This document shows positions 1 to 9,665 of a DNA stretch of 64,000 bases, piece by piece (the stretch's first letter is position 1; each line of letters starts with the position of its first letter). This stretch comes from CAYVAP01 sp964343195. GTDB taxonomy: Bacteria > Bacteroidota > Bacteroidia > J057. Below the pieces are notes generated by a model. That model was not told the origin of the DNA and ran no database searches. It worked only from the letters and a program-made list of their open reading frames with translations. The position numbers and the translations under genes are program-made. The stretch is from assembly GCA_964343195.1 (NCBI GenBank), contig CAYFIR010000010.1, forward strand, positions 45,713-109,712. The letters are read 5' to 3'.

Positions 1-779
1 GACCAGCGTGGATAATAGGAAATGGCGATCCAGTCGTAGTTGGTGATTCCGTTTTGTGTGGCCCGATCAAACCACCAAAGGGCATTCTCTGGCTGGGCCA
101 CATGTAGCATGACGCCTATTTCCTGGTCGAAGTCGCTTGCGGCATCTCGTACAGCGGCCAGCCCTCTATTAAGCAGATGGGCCTGTCGGGTCCAGTTGAG
201 GCTGCCATAATTGCGATTGGGATCGCGCAGGATTTCAGAGTTGGTCTCGTTTCCGACCTGCACATATTCTGGCAGGAGTCCATCGCGGTGCAGGTTTTTC
301 AGCACACGATAGGTATAGTTGTACACAGAATCGCCCAAAGCACCAAGATTGTCTACAACTCCCAGCCAGGCGGCGGGCACATCCTGGTGCCCGGGATCGG
401 CCCAGGTATCAGAGTAGTGAAAGTCCAGCAGGGTTTTCATTCCCTGCGCGTTTGCCCGCTCGATGGCGAGGGCAACATCGGCTTCATCAGAGTAGTCGGT
501 CCAATCGGGATTGTGCCAGAGGCGGACCCGCACGAGGTCCATTCCTGCTTCTGCAAAAATCTCATATGGATCCTGCTGGGTACCCTCTGCATTAAAATAG
601 ACAGCTCCGCAATCCAGCATTTCATTCACATAGGAGAGGTCTCCTCCCCGAATAAATGTGTCAGTGCTGTCCTGCGGTTCCGGTTCTGGTTCGGGATTAG
701 GCGGGTTTTCGGGGGTTAACTGGCAACTGAGGCTAATAGTCAGCATCAGGAGGAAAGACATGATCTTGATAGTAGGCAT
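1..779 (-). CDS. GH53 arabinogalactan endo-beta-1,4-galactanase, C-terminus cut by window edge
   Basis: This enzyme hydrolyses internal beta-1,4 bonds of galactan, the side chain of pectic rhamnogalacturonan I. About 259 residues are visible and the frame runs off the left edge. The N-terminus (MSFLLMLTISLSC) is a lipoprotein-type signal followed by a Pro/Glu linker, so it is probably anchored in the outer membrane. GH53 hallmarks are clear: the FIRGGDLS start of the barrel, LLDFHYSDTWADPGHQ near residue 118, and QVGNETN near residue 174, where E178 is the expected acid/base. The nucleophile lies beyond the edge. The start at 779 and an in-frame ATG at 761 are both possible. It follows the susE-like gene on the same strand, but a terminator-like hairpin lies between them. 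The family assignment is firm; substrate is inferred from the family and neighbours. Confidence 0.93.
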   Translation of the reverse strand, partial: MPTIKIMSFLLMLTISLSCQLTPENPPNPEPEPEPQDSTDTFIRGGDLSYVNEMLDCGAVYFNAEGTQQDPYEIFAEAGMDLVRVRLWHNPDWTDYSDEADVALAIERANAQGMKTLLDFHYSDTWADPGHQDVPAAWLGVVDNLGALGDSVYNYTYRVLKNLHRDGLLPEYVQVGNETNSEILRDPNRNYGSLNWTRQAHLLNRGLAAVRDAASDFDQEIGVMLHVAQPENALWWFDRATQNGITNYDWIAISYYPRW

Positions 780-794
780 TTGTATCGGGTTTGG

Positions 795-840
795 AAAAAG
801 AAAAAGGAGGGTATCACCGGAATTCCCGGCAATGCCCTCC
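795..840 (-). terminator. Intrinsic terminator between susE-like gene and GH53 gene
   Basis: Read on the minus strand, arms GGAGGGCAT and ATACCCTCC (one G-T pair) enclose a GC-rich inner part and are followed by TTTTTCTTTTT. It would end or attenuate the sus transcript before the GH53 gene. Confidence 0.7.
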
Positions 841-863
841 CCAAAATACTAACTAGAATTACA

Positions 864-2009
864 CTATTCGACTACGATCGTCTGATCGTTGGTATTTAGG
901 GTCACAGTCACATTACCAGGAGCGCCTATGTAACGGAAGTTGTTGTCCCCATCAAGGGCATCTTCGAAGTCTGCATCGATGGTGTACCCTTCTCCAAGGT
1001 AGTAGGGATAGTTCAGGCCAGAGCCCCAGTCATCCCGTACGGTGAAGAAACGGAAGGTCTCGTTGGCGATGTCGAAGCTTGTCTGCCATACACCGACCTC
1101 GACCTCAGGAGCTTTGGTGGGAGCAGCCCAGTCCCAGCCACCAGGAGTGGCCGCACCAACCAGCCACAGCGGAGTTTCCTCCAGCGTGATGGTCTTGTTG
1201 ACGTCATCTACGGTTAGCAAATAGACACCTGGATCACCGACAAACTGGAAGTTGTTGTCACCATCCTGCGCGTCTTCGAACAGGGGATCGATGGTATATC
1301 CTTCCCCAGCGTAGTAGGGATAGTTTTGACCAGAAGCCCAGTCGCCTTCGGAAAGGAAGAAGCGGAATGCGTCGTTGACCAGTTTGATCTTGGCGCTGTA
1401 CACATTGTCTTCGCATGTAAACTCCACCGGAGTAGCCCAGTCCCAGCCTGCATCGGCAGCACCAGCACCTACTACCCAGATAGGATCACATCCGCCACCA
1501 ACTGGCTGAATTTCAATCCACTCGATGTCCATCGAGAAGAGGTCAGAAAACATGATCATGCTGTTTCCAGTACCTGCACCTGGGAAAGCCTTGACACGGA
1601 AGTACACAGTTCCGGTATTGTTGGGGTTTCCATCGGCATCGGTAGTAGCAGGATCAGAGTCAAGCCCCAGGTCACGGGCAAAATCCAGTAGCTGATCTAC
1701 GGAAAGAGCGATGTTATTGGAGCTGGTGGAACCTACCAGTACAGAGTCCGAAAAGTCAGACTCCAGAGCACCGTAAAATTCATATGTCACATTGGTTTCA
1801 ACACCAAGGTCAACTTCGTTCCATACGATGCGCTCAGCAACGTTGTCAGCTGTTTCCAGTGACAGCAGGTAGACGTCAGAAAATGTAGTGGTAATGACCA
1901 CTCCATCTCCATCAGGAGAAGCCACGAAAATCAATTCGTTGGGTTCCTCACAACCCTGGAAGGCAATCAGAGTGCTCAGGGCGAGGAGCGATATGAGAAA
2001 CTTTTTCAT
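864..2009 (-). CDS. SusE-like surface glycan-binding lipoprotein
   Basis: This is a 381-residue surface lipoprotein that should bind glycan next to the SusC/SusD transporter. The start at 2009 gives a clean lipoprotein signal (MKKFLISLLALSTLIAFQGC); a longer upstream reading adds 23 residues with no signal logic. The N-terminal part resembles the Ig-like SusE domain (ELIFVASPDGDGVVITT onward). The C-terminal half holds two tandem modules of about 90 residues that are close copies of each other. Each starts with W(V/L)VGA and carries GWDWA, a W-x-SG-x-NYPYY-x-GEGYTID block and a DGDNNF motif, as in SusE/SusF binding modules. It lies 87 bases after susD, in the usual susC-susD-susE order. The ligand is likely galactan by context, which is inference. 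Confidence 0.85.
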   Translation of the reverse strand: MKKFLISLLALSTLIAFQGCEEPNELIFVASPDGDGVVITTTFSDVYLLSLETADNVAERIVWNEVDLGVETNVTYEFYGALESDFSDSVLVGSTSSNNIALSVDQLLDFARDLGLDSDPATTDADGNPNNTGTVYFRVKAFPGAGTGNSMIMFSDLFSMDIEWIEIQPVGGGCDPIWVVGAGAADAGWDWATPVEFTCEDNVYSAKIKLVNDAFRFFLSEGDWASGQNYPYYAGEGYTIDPLFEDAQDGDNNFQFVGDPGVYLLTVDDVNKTITLEETPLWLVGAATPGGWDWAAPTKAPEVEVGVWQTSFDIANETFRFFTVRDDWGSGLNYPYYLGEGYTIDADFEDALDGDNNFRYIGAPGNVTVTLNTNDQTIVVE

Positions 2010-2096
2010 TGTTTTTTTATGCTTGAATCTTGGTAGTAATAGCAAAAAGAAAAGTGTCTTGAGTCGATTACGAATCACGAATTCATAAATTCTCCC

Positions 2097-3686
2097 CTAG
2101 TACCCAGGGTTTTGCTCAAGGTTTGGATTAGCGGCAAGGCTCTCACTTGGAAGCGGGAACAGGTTGCGATAATCGCCAATGGCGATGCCATTAACTGCAT
2201 TTCCTTTCCACTGCCAGTTGTAGCTACCTCCCGCAAAACGATCGTAGCGTACCAGGTCCTGGCGACGATGAGATTCCCAGTAAAGTTCCACCAGGCGCTC
2301 ATCCAGGATCAGGTCAAGGTCTATGTCACTAACCGTATTGGGGTTACCTGCCCGGGTGCGAAGCTCATTGAAGAGTTCGATGGCGCGAGCCTTGGTTCCT
2401 CCACCTCCGCGCAGATTTGCTTCAGCATACATCAGGTACACATCTGCCAGACGGAACATCGGGAAGTCCGTGTCCACAAGCCCGAGGTCAGAGCCATTTT
2501 CTCCGGTAGAGGTCAGGTTTGACCACTTCGCGATGATGTAGCCTGTGCTCTGGTCAGAGATGCTGGTGATGCTTTGGGTACGGTCCTCAGTAATCAGGGT
2601 ATTTCGGGCATCCTGATCGTAGTTTCCATTCAGGAATACGTCCGAAAACTCGCTGGGCACGCGAAGGGCACCACCCCATCCGCCAGAATTCACCCCAAAG
2701 TCTGCACCATTAGCCTCAGGTGAACCGACCTGACTGTTGATCATCAGAGTCGTAGGGCCATAGTTCTGGGTAACAATGCCATCAGACAGTACCGGGAAGA
2801 TAACCTCCACAGTGGCGTCATTGTCATTGTTATCAGCCATGAAAAGCTCCAGATAGTTGGGGGCCAATTGATAGCCCGAATCCAGAATCTTCTCACAGTA
2901 CTCAATACAGTCCGAGTAGCGATCTTCTCCGATGAAGACTTCCGCGTTCAGATAGATCTTGGCCAGTACCATCCAGGCAGCAGCGCGGTCAGCGCGTGCA
3001 TACTCATTCTGACGGGGTGCCAGCAACTCATCTTCAATGTCCAGCAGTTCTGATTCTATAAAAGTAAACAGCTCCTGACGCTCAGCCTGAGGAGCCTGGA
3101 AGGCACCTATGGGGTCTTCGTCAGTGATCATCGCTGCCTTACCAAATAGGTCCATCATGTGGTAATAGGCGAGAGCACGCAGGAAGCGGGCCTCAGCGCG
3201 ATATACGGCGATGTCGGCCTTCAGGCCTGCATCTACCCCTCGCTCGGTCAGCTTCTCATCGGTAGTCTGGCGCAGGTATTCATTGGCAAAGGCAACCTCA
3301 GCCATGGTGCGGCCATACATGCCGCGCAGCAGGACATTGCTCGCAGCCCAGGTGGAACGCTGAATTTCAGCTAGTCCGGGGTCATTCTCCCAGGTCCAGA
3401 TGGCCTCATCGGTTGCCAGCACCTGCAGGTTCCACAGGCCGCGGCCATACTGACTCGTACCCGCATCTATACCGGAGATGTTGGAAGAGCCGGGGCCATC
3501 CAGCCCGGTGAGGCTCAGGTTTGCATACACACCTGCCAGTCCCTGACGATATGACTCAGAGGTTGAGTAAAAATCTTCAGCCAGGAACGCATCAGGATCT
3601 GATGGGGTCACATTGAGGTCGTTGAAGCAACCGCTGCTCAAAACCCCCAACGCGATAAATAGATATACAATATGCTTGCGTATCAT
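2097..3686 (-). CDS. RagB/SusD family nutrient-uptake lipoprotein
   Basis: SusD-type proteins form the extracellular lid of the SusC channel and capture oligosaccharides. This protein has 529 residues, normal for the family. It starts with a lipoprotein signal (MIRKHIVYLFIALGVLSSGC). The helical, TPR-containing middle includes ARFLRALAYYHMMDLFG. The conserved C-terminal run has the LILDERLVELYWESHRRQDLVRY region and ends in the typical NPNLEQNPGY. It begins 17 bases after the susC stop, so the two are co-transcribed and surely form one complex. The ligand cannot be read from sequence; the flanking GH53 points to beta-1,4-galactan. Confidence 0.95.
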   Translation of the reverse strand: MIRKHIVYLFIALGVLSSGCFNDLNVTPSDPDAFLAEDFYSTSESYRQGLAGVYANLSLTGLDGPGSSNISGIDAGTSQYGRGLWNLQVLATDEAIWTWENDPGLAEIQRSTWAASNVLLRGMYGRTMAEVAFANEYLRQTTDEKLTERGVDAGLKADIAVYRAEARFLRALAYYHMMDLFGKAAMITDEDPIGAFQAPQAERQELFTFIESELLDIEDELLAPRQNEYARADRAAAWMVLAKIYLNAEVFIGEDRYSDCIEYCEKILDSGYQLAPNYLELFMADNNDNDATVEVIFPVLSDGIVTQNYGPTTLMINSQVGSPEANGADFGVNSGGWGGALRVPSEFSDVFLNGNYDQDARNTLITEDRTQSITSISDQSTGYIIAKWSNLTSTGENGSDLGLVDTDFPMFRLADVYLMYAEANLRGGGGTKARAIELFNELRTRAGNPNTVSDIDLDLILDERLVELYWESHRRQDLVRYDRFAGGSYNWQWKGNAVNGIAIGDYRNLFPLPSESLAANPNLEQNPGY

Positions 3687-3703
3687 AGGATATTCAGGGT
3701 TTT

Positions 3704-6640
3704 CTATTGATAAGAGATGTTCAAACCGAGCAGGATGGTTCTTGCTCGTGGATAGATGGTATTGTCAATTCCACTAAAGATCTCAGGATCGAGACCGCTA
3801 TAGTTGGTGATGACAAATACGTTCTGTGCCCCCAGGCTTACCCGCGCATTTACTCTGTTGCCAAAGAGATTTGAGAGAGAGTAACCCAGGTTGACATTGT
3901 CCAGACGCATAAATGAGCCATCCTCGATGTAGTGATCTGACAGGATAACCGTTGGCGTCGTGTTGAAGTTCGTTTCCAGAACGGAGGTAGGCAGATTTGA
4001 CAGTACCTGAATGTTCTGAATCAGATCATACTGCGCCCTTGAGGAGTTTACATTGTTGTAAATGTATTGCCCCACATTTGCCCTCAGGTTAAAGTTGAGG
4101 TCAAAGTTTTTGTAAGACAGCTGAGTCTGGAATCCAAACTGGGCCTCAGGCTGATTGTTGCGGTGCAGGTAGCGGTCATCGTCATTGATGATGTTGTCAC
4201 CATTGAGGTCAACATAAGCTCCCTCAATTGGGTTGCCACTTTCATCATAGACCTGCTTGTACACGTAGAACTTGTATGGTGCATACCCTACACTATGCAA
4301 CTGGATGGTACCACCTGTACCACCTCCGATGCCGCCTACCCGTACATCCTGATCCAATGCCAGTTCGTCGATCCGCGTGCGAATCACCGTGGTATTGAAA
4401 GAGATGTTCCAGTTAAAATCACTGGTATAAGGGTCAAAAATGTCATAATTGATCATGAACTCCAGTCCCTGAGAGGAGAAGCTCCCAATATTCTGATACC
4501 CGGCATTGCTGAAGTTGGAGCCATCCGAGATGGCCGCATAAGCCAGCAGGTCGCGCGATTCCTTCAGGAATACCTCAATGGTACCATTGAGTCGATTGCT
4601 GAAGAATCCAAAGTCCAGGCCAGCGTTATAGGTAGTGGTTTCCTCCCACTTCAACTCCTCATTACGGAACTGTGGCAGACCAATGGGGAGCGTCGTGTTG
4701 CCAAAAGCATACTGAGAAGTAGGCTGGCCCTGAATGTAGCGTGCCAGATACAGGTCAGCTGCGGCAGAGCCAATGTCCTGCTGTCCGGTGATCCCCCATC
4801 CCAGTCGCAGCTTCAGGTTGCTCACGACATCTACTTCCGGTAGCAGGTCTTCGTCAATCCGCCATGCAAAAGCCGCCGCAGGGAAGTTACCCCAACGATT
4901 CTGCTGGCTAAAGCGGGAAGTAGCATCCCGACGATAGGAGAAGGTGAAGAGATATTTATCTGCGAAGAACAGATTTGCACGACCAAACAGACCGATCAGC
5001 ACGAGATCAGTCGCCGTGTTGGTGACAGGCTCAGAGCTTGGAAGGTCATTTTTCAATTCTCTGGTGGAGTAACTGGTACTTTCAAAGCGCTGGTAGGAAT
5101 AACCCGCGGTCGCATCCACACGCACCATGTCAAATTCTTCTTTGTACCCCAGATAGGTATCAAACAGCATGTTGCGGGTATCATTGGTGTACTCCGAACG
5201 AGAACCAAGGAACTCTCCGTTCGGCTGGGTCACCCGGCTGTCTTCGGACACCTCTACAAATCCTTCTGCTGAAGCATCGTCCATACCCAGGTTTACGTAG
5301 GCAGTCAATGCATCAAAGAAGTGCAGGTTATACTCCATGTTCAGGTTACCATAGTAGCGCATCACGTTACTGCGATCTTCTCTCTGAAGAAGGTTTGCAA
5401 CCGGATTACTGGGCGAGTTTGCCACCAGGTCGTTGCTATTCAGCACGCCATCACCGTTGTCTTCCCAATACTGGAAGTATCCTCCAAATGGAGATTCAGG
5501 GTCATAAACGGGCTGCGTTGGGTCCCAGGTAATGGCGTTTCCTTCCTCACCTGAAGCAAATCGGTTAAGCTCCTGAGTAGCATTTGCATTAAGAGAGATT
5601 TTCAGATGATCGTCCAGCAGGCTTGGGTTTACATTGACCGATGCCGCACGACGCTTGAATTCTGAAGTCAAACGCAAACCAGGCTGGTCAGTAATGCCCA
5701 AAGAGACCCGTACAGGGACATTTTTTACCGGTGCTCCCTGAATCGACAGGTTATGGTTCTGGAAGAATACATCCTGGTAAATTTCATCCTGCCAGTCGGT
5801 ATTCGCATCTCCCAGTTTCTCTACCAGATCGGGGCGCTGCTCATTGACCAACTCCCGGAATTCATCAGCGGAGAATACGTCCACCTTGTTAACCAGGGTA
5901 CTGAAGCCTCCCTGGGAGTTGAGCTCCACGCGCAGGTTGTCACCGCCGTTTTTGGTGGTGATCAGGATCACCCCGTTGGAGGCACGAGAACCATAAATCG
6001 CAGTTGCCGAAGCATCCTTCAGAATGGTAAATGACTCGATGTCATTGGGGTTGATGGTACTCAGGATGGAGCGAGAGCCCCCCACAGCACTGTTGGAAAT
6101 AGGCAGGCCATTGATCACAATCAGCGGATCATTGGACGCACCAAGTGAAGATCCACCCCGGATCCGGATAGCGGACCCGGAACCCGGAGCACCTCCAGTA
6201 GTAATGGATACCCCAGCGGCACGACCGTTCAGCAGGTTTTCAGGTGTAACCATGTTTCCCTGGTTAAAATCCTTGCTGGTCACCGCAGATACGGATCCGG
6301 TCAGGTCCCGGATGGTACTGGTACCGTAACCGGTTACCACTACTTCATCCAGGGAGAATTCGCTTTCCTCCAGGCTGACATTCAGGCTGGAAGAACTTAC
6401 CACAACCTCATAGGGAGTATACCCAAAAAAGGAGAACCGGAGGGTATCTCCATTCGAGGCCGTGACACTGTAACGCCCTTCGTCATCTGTAAAAGCCCCT
6501 GAGGTGGTACCTTTTAGCATCACGGTAGCACCAGAAATGGGCTCAGATGTCTGAGCATCGGTCACAATCCCACTTACTGTCTGCGAGAGTAGTAGAGCGG
6601 GAACAGAGACCAGATAGAAAATCAGTAGGACTCTGAACAT
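3704..6640 (-). CDS. SusC/RagA family TonB-linked outer-membrane transporter
   Basis: This 978-residue beta-barrel imports oligosaccharides across the outer membrane using TonB energy. Domains in order: signal peptide (residues 1-20), a carboxypeptidase-regulatory-like domain (SGIVTDAQTSEPISGATV to about residue 100), a TonB-box region at DEVVVTGYGT, a plug with the RGGSSLGASNDPLIVINGLP motif, then the barrel, ending in ARTILLGLNISYQ with an aromatic penultimate residue typical of barrels. It pairs with the SusD gene directly downstream. Energy would come from the TonB-ExbBD set at 50358-53595 or a homologue. Substrate is inferred from neighbouring glycosidases. Confidence 0.96.
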   Translation of the reverse strand: MFRVLLIFYLVSVPALLLSQTVSGIVTDAQTSEPISGATVMLKGTTSGAFTDDEGRYSVTASNGDTLRFSFFGYTPYEVVVSSSSLNVSLEESEFSLDEVVVTGYGTSTIRDLTGSVSAVTSKDFNQGNMVTPENLLNGRAAGVSITTGGAPGSGSAIRIRGGSSLGASNDPLIVINGLPISNSAVGGSRSILSTINPNDIESFTILKDASATAIYGSRASNGVILITTKNGGDNLRVELNSQGGFSTLVNKVDVFSADEFRELVNEQRPDLVEKLGDANTDWQDEIYQDVFFQNHNLSIQGAPVKNVPVRVSLGITDQPGLRLTSEFKRRAASVNVNPSLLDDHLKISLNANATQELNRFASGEEGNAITWDPTQPVYDPESPFGGYFQYWEDNGDGVLNSNDLVANSPSNPVANLLQREDRSNVMRYYGNLNMEYNLHFFDALTAYVNLGMDDASAEGFVEVSEDSRVTQPNGEFLGSRSEYTNDTRNMLFDTYLGYKEEFDMVRVDATAGYSYQRFESTSYSTRELKNDLPSSEPVTNTATDLVLIGLFGRANLFFADKYLFTFSYRRDATSRFSQQNRWGNFPAAAFAWRIDEDLLPEVDVVSNLKLRLGWGITGQQDIGSAAADLYLARYIQGQPTSQYAFGNTTLPIGLPQFRNEELKWEETTTYNAGLDFGFFSNRLNGTIEVFLKESRDLLAYAAISDGSNFSNAGYQNIGSFSSQGLEFMINYDIFDPYTSDFNWNISFNTTVIRTRIDELALDQDVRVGGIGGGTGGTIQLHSVGYAPYKFYVYKQVYDESGNPIEGAYVDLNGDNIINDDDRYLHRNNQPEAQFGFQTQLSYKNFDLNFNLRANVGQYIYNNVNSSRAQYDLIQNIQVLSNLPTSVLETNFNTTPTVILSDHYIEDGSFMRLDNVNLGYSLSNLFGNRVNARVSLGAQNVFVITNYSGLDPEIFSGIDNTIYPRARTILLGLNISYQ

Positions 6641-6717
6641 AAATGATAAAGTTGGTTTAGTAACATAGTAGTTGTTAAGAACTTATAGCTGAGCGATAAC
6701 ACCGTCACCGCAGGCTA

Positions 6718-9303
6718 TTATTCAAGTGAAATTCGAACGATTTTAATCCCGTACAAATGATCAATCTCATTTGCAGGGATGCCGGGGCCAAGTGAAATCT
6801 GTAAAGATTCTACCCTTGACAGGTCCAGCGTAGTGGCTGCATCTTGCTCAAAATAATAAGGCAGGAAGGTCGGGTAAGGGCGAGGCAAAATCACCGTGGC
6901 TACTGGTTTTAGCTCCTCCACGTCCATTTCATAGGTCTTCATCCCGGGTGCGAGGGTGAGCATTCCCCCAAAAGCACTCCCATCGTCCATGGCAAGTGCC
7001 ACCTGCACGGGTTGTGAATCTTCCGTTCCACTGCCTGCCAGCAGCGTCAACGTAGATTTTGATTCCAGATGAGACCGAACTCCTTCCAGGCGATCTGCAA
7101 AAGGATACCGAATGCTAAAGTCCTGGATCACCTCCCCGTTCAGGTTTTCTGAGTCTTCGCGAAACAGCTGCTCTACCTGAACCTCATAAACCGAACTGTT
7201 CAACCCCTCATACGGCTGTAGCCCCTGATTTCTACTCCATCGGGTGGACATCAGGTAATCCGCGTGGTTCTCGGCTTCAAACAGGGTGATGGGGGCCGAT
7301 GCATCTACTACGCGAACCGAATAAGGCTCCCGGTCATAGAAGTTCCACTGATAAGGCATTCCTTCCTTACCAGCGGGATAGGTGATGGTTTTGTTCTCAG
7401 TTTGGACCACGAGGTAATAGTTGACAAAGCCAGCCGAAAGCTGCTCACCTGCAATTACCCCTTCATACTGGAATCCACGGGAATAGTCCAGCTCTATCAT
7501 CATTGGACGGCCATAGCCCTGACTCAACATTAACTGAACAGACTCCACTCCTTCCGGAGCAGCAACCTGAGCAGATACCCTTAAGTCATGACCAGCTACC
7601 GCTGATTCAACGGGTGTGTGTATGTAGTAGTCCTTGTCCATTCCATCAGGTGGAGCTACAAAGTCGTAAAGACTCAGGTTCCGAACCCGTTCTTCGGGCG
7701 CCGGCTTATAAGTTGCTCCATCCCGAATCAGTAAATAAGCCCCTGGAAGAACTGGTACTTCTCTATTTGTAGCCTCTCCCCTGTGCTCATTCCCCTCGTT
7801 TAGCGGATTCAGGGAGAATTGCTGCCCCAGATCCGGTAGAGTGATACGCATTGGGTGCTCGTTCCACTGCACCACAGCGACGGTTTTATCCAGGCTGTTT
7901 CGGCCATATGGGTTACGAATGACGAGAGGATCGGGCATTACTTCGAGTCGCCAAACCCCGTCTTTGATCCTGTCGAGGAAATAGGCACCGCTGCCAGGGT
8001 AGTCCACGATTGGCGAAGTCCCACAGCCCGCTACCTGAGAGAGCATCTCAGGATTTCTGGGCGAATGTGTATGGCTGTTGGAATAAAAGTACTTGCTCCC
8101 ATCATTGAGCAGAGCCAGATCTTCCTGCTCATCTATGAGAAATGGGCCAAAGCGTTTGTTCTCCGGGTAAATTCCCGCATCCTGGTACATGGGCCACTGC
8201 CGAAATACCTCACCCGCAATCATCAGGGCGATGGCTTTCTGCGGCACATAAGCCAGGTTCATGTAGTGGGTGTTGTACTCGGTATTAGCATAAGCCAGAA
8301 AAAGCGGGTCGTAGGAAAAATGTGTCGCGATCTGTATCCCCGCTTCGCGAAATGAGCGGGCCATGGCGGGATATACATAAGAGCGATGCACATCTGCCGC
8401 ATCAAATTCATAGACCAGTTTGGCTCCTTCGTGGGCTTTGATGCGATCATCGAATGGGATGTCATAGTCATCCACCGCTGGCAGGATGTTACCGGGCATG
8501 GGGCGTTGATAGCCCAGTCCGGTCGGATACCACTGGAAGGTTCCTCCGTCGATGCCTGCCGCAAAATAGGCATCCACCAGGTGCACACTGTGGCTGATGT
8601 TGTAAAACACCGGACCGCGATAGCCGGAACGCTTTACCGCTTTGACCATCTTTTTGATGTAGGTAGTTACCGCAGCGGACTCCTCCCGGTGGTGGGGTTC
8701 ATTGCTGATTTCCACCGCGACCAAATGTGGATCATCGCGGTAGGCGAGGCCGGTATAGGGATTCACATGACTCATGAACTGCTCCAGGTAGTTTTCCTGA
8801 GCTGCGATCGCAGCTGGATTGGTGAGACAGTCCCCCTTGCCATACTTTGCAGAAAATCCCGGTGTATCTTCATCGGGTTCAGGCCAGCCATTTCCCCAAA
8901 AGGCGATCGGGGTCAGGACATAGTTAAAGCCGCGCTTGGCCAGCTCTGAAAGCAGGTAGTCAAAGGCATGAAAGTGCTCGTTGTAGATCAGGTTGCCGAG
9001 GGTATCGCTGATCTCGGTATCCCAGACGTGGACACGATAGAGATCGAATCCAAGGCGAGACAGGTGATAGACATCCCGGTCAATTTGTTCCAGTGGGTCG
9101 AGCCCCAGCTTTTTCGCAGATCGGAAGGCATGGGCAAATGGCACGGTGTAATTGGCCCCAAAGCCATACAGCTCTTCTCCCGTGTCGCTCCAGCGGATCA
9201 CTCCTTCCCGATCAACTTCTGTGTATGGGCCCTTGGAGGGTTGCTGAGCAAAAGTCGGCTGAACCAACGTCAGCAACAGGATCAACCATGCCGGTCTATC
9301 CAT
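6718..9303 (-). CDS. Secreted clan-A glycoside hydrolase, possibly GH147-type beta-galactosidase
   Basis: This is a secreted enzyme of about 861 residues. The start at 9303 (MDRPAWLILLLTLVQPTFAQ) gives the best signal peptide; an ATG at 9321 adds six residues. The first half is a TIM barrel of the GH5-like clan: YRVHVWDTE, then VAVEISNEPHH with the NE acid/base pair near residue 208, and KLVYEFDAADV with the likely nucleophile near residue 305 (numbered from the upstream ATG). The C-terminal half has an Ig-like segment and a jelly-roll-like segment starting FEAENHADY. It is the first gene of the sus operon and is divergent from the Nudix regulator. Gut Bacteroides galactan loci pair GH53 with the GH147 beta-galactosidase, so that family is a reasonable guess. 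GH5 is the alternative. The hydrolase role is solid, the exact family is not. Confidence 0.75.
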   Translation of the reverse strand: MDRPAWLILLLTLVQPTFAQQPSKGPYTEVDREGVIRWSDTGEELYGFGANYTVPFAHAFRSAKKLGLDPLEQIDRDVYHLSRLGFDLYRVHVWDTEISDTLGNLIYNEHFHAFDYLLSELAKRGFNYVLTPIAFWGNGWPEPDEDTPGFSAKYGKGDCLTNPAAIAAQENYLEQFMSHVNPYTGLAYRDDPHLVAVEISNEPHHREESAAVTTYIKKMVKAVKRSGYRGPVFYNISHSVHLVDAYFAAGIDGGTFQWYPTGLGYQRPMPGNILPAVDDYDIPFDDRIKAHEGAKLVYEFDAADVHRSYVYPAMARSFREAGIQIATHFSYDPLFLAYANTEYNTHYMNLAYVPQKAIALMIAGEVFRQWPMYQDAGIYPENKRFGPFLIDEQEDLALLNDGSKYFYSNSHTHSPRNPEMLSQVAGCGTSPIVDYPGSGAYFLDRIKDGVWRLEVMPDPLVIRNPYGRNSLDKTVAVVQWNEHPMRITLPDLGQQFSLNPLNEGNEHRGEATNREVPVLPGAYLLIRDGATYKPAPEERVRNLSLYDFVAPPDGMDKDYYIHTPVESAVAGHDLRVSAQVAAPEGVESVQLMLSQGYGRPMMIELDYSRGFQYEGVIAGEQLSAGFVNYYLVVQTENKTITYPAGKEGMPYQWNFYDREPYSVRVVDASAPITLFEAENHADYLMSTRWSRNQGLQPYEGLNSSVYEVQVEQLFREDSENLNGEVIQDFSIRYPFADRLEGVRSHLESKSTLTLLAGSGTEDSQPVQVALAMDDGSAFGGMLTLAPGMKTYEMDVEELKPVATVILPRPYPTFLPYYFEQDAATTLDLSRVESLQISLGPGIPANEIDHLYGIKIVRISLE

Positions 9304-9363
9304 TCTCAAGCAGCAATTCATGCGAGTAGAATTATGGTTCCATCACTGACCGGAAGCCGTTAC

Positions 9364-9427
9364 CTAAGGAACGCGGCCAAAATAACTTTACATTCTTGGT
9401 TGATCTATTTCGTCCGCGTTCCTAAAA
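9364..9427. repeat. Inverted-repeat element with AGGAACGCGG ends
   Basis: Perfect 10-bp arms AGGAACGCGG (9367-9376) and CCGCGTTCCT (9414-9423) are 37 bases apart, just upstream of the glycosidase gene. The left end, TAAGGAACGCG then AAAATAACTT after three bases, recurs in the element at 30248-30409. It may be a dispersed palindromic repeat or a regulatory site. Confidence 0.6.
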
Positions 9428-9665
9428 GAGAACAGACAGAGGCTAAAGTTTCCCCTGTTCATGTAATGCTCCCTTCATTATCAGTAATGTGAGCCCAGGT
9501 CAGTGATTATTTGTCAAAATTGTGAACAATAGAAAACATTTACCGCTGCTCATGGCTGTCAGCGGCATCGTGAGTTAGCACTTGGTTTCACCCGAATTGA
9601 CCTTGGAATCAGCTAGTTAGTAGTAGTCAATCTTAGTGGATAGGTGCGAAATAAGAACGCATTCT

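Noticed and set aside
4067..4843. 258-codon plus-strand reading frame
   Set aside because: It lies fully opposite the susC gene, has no family features, and the minus-strand protein is certain.
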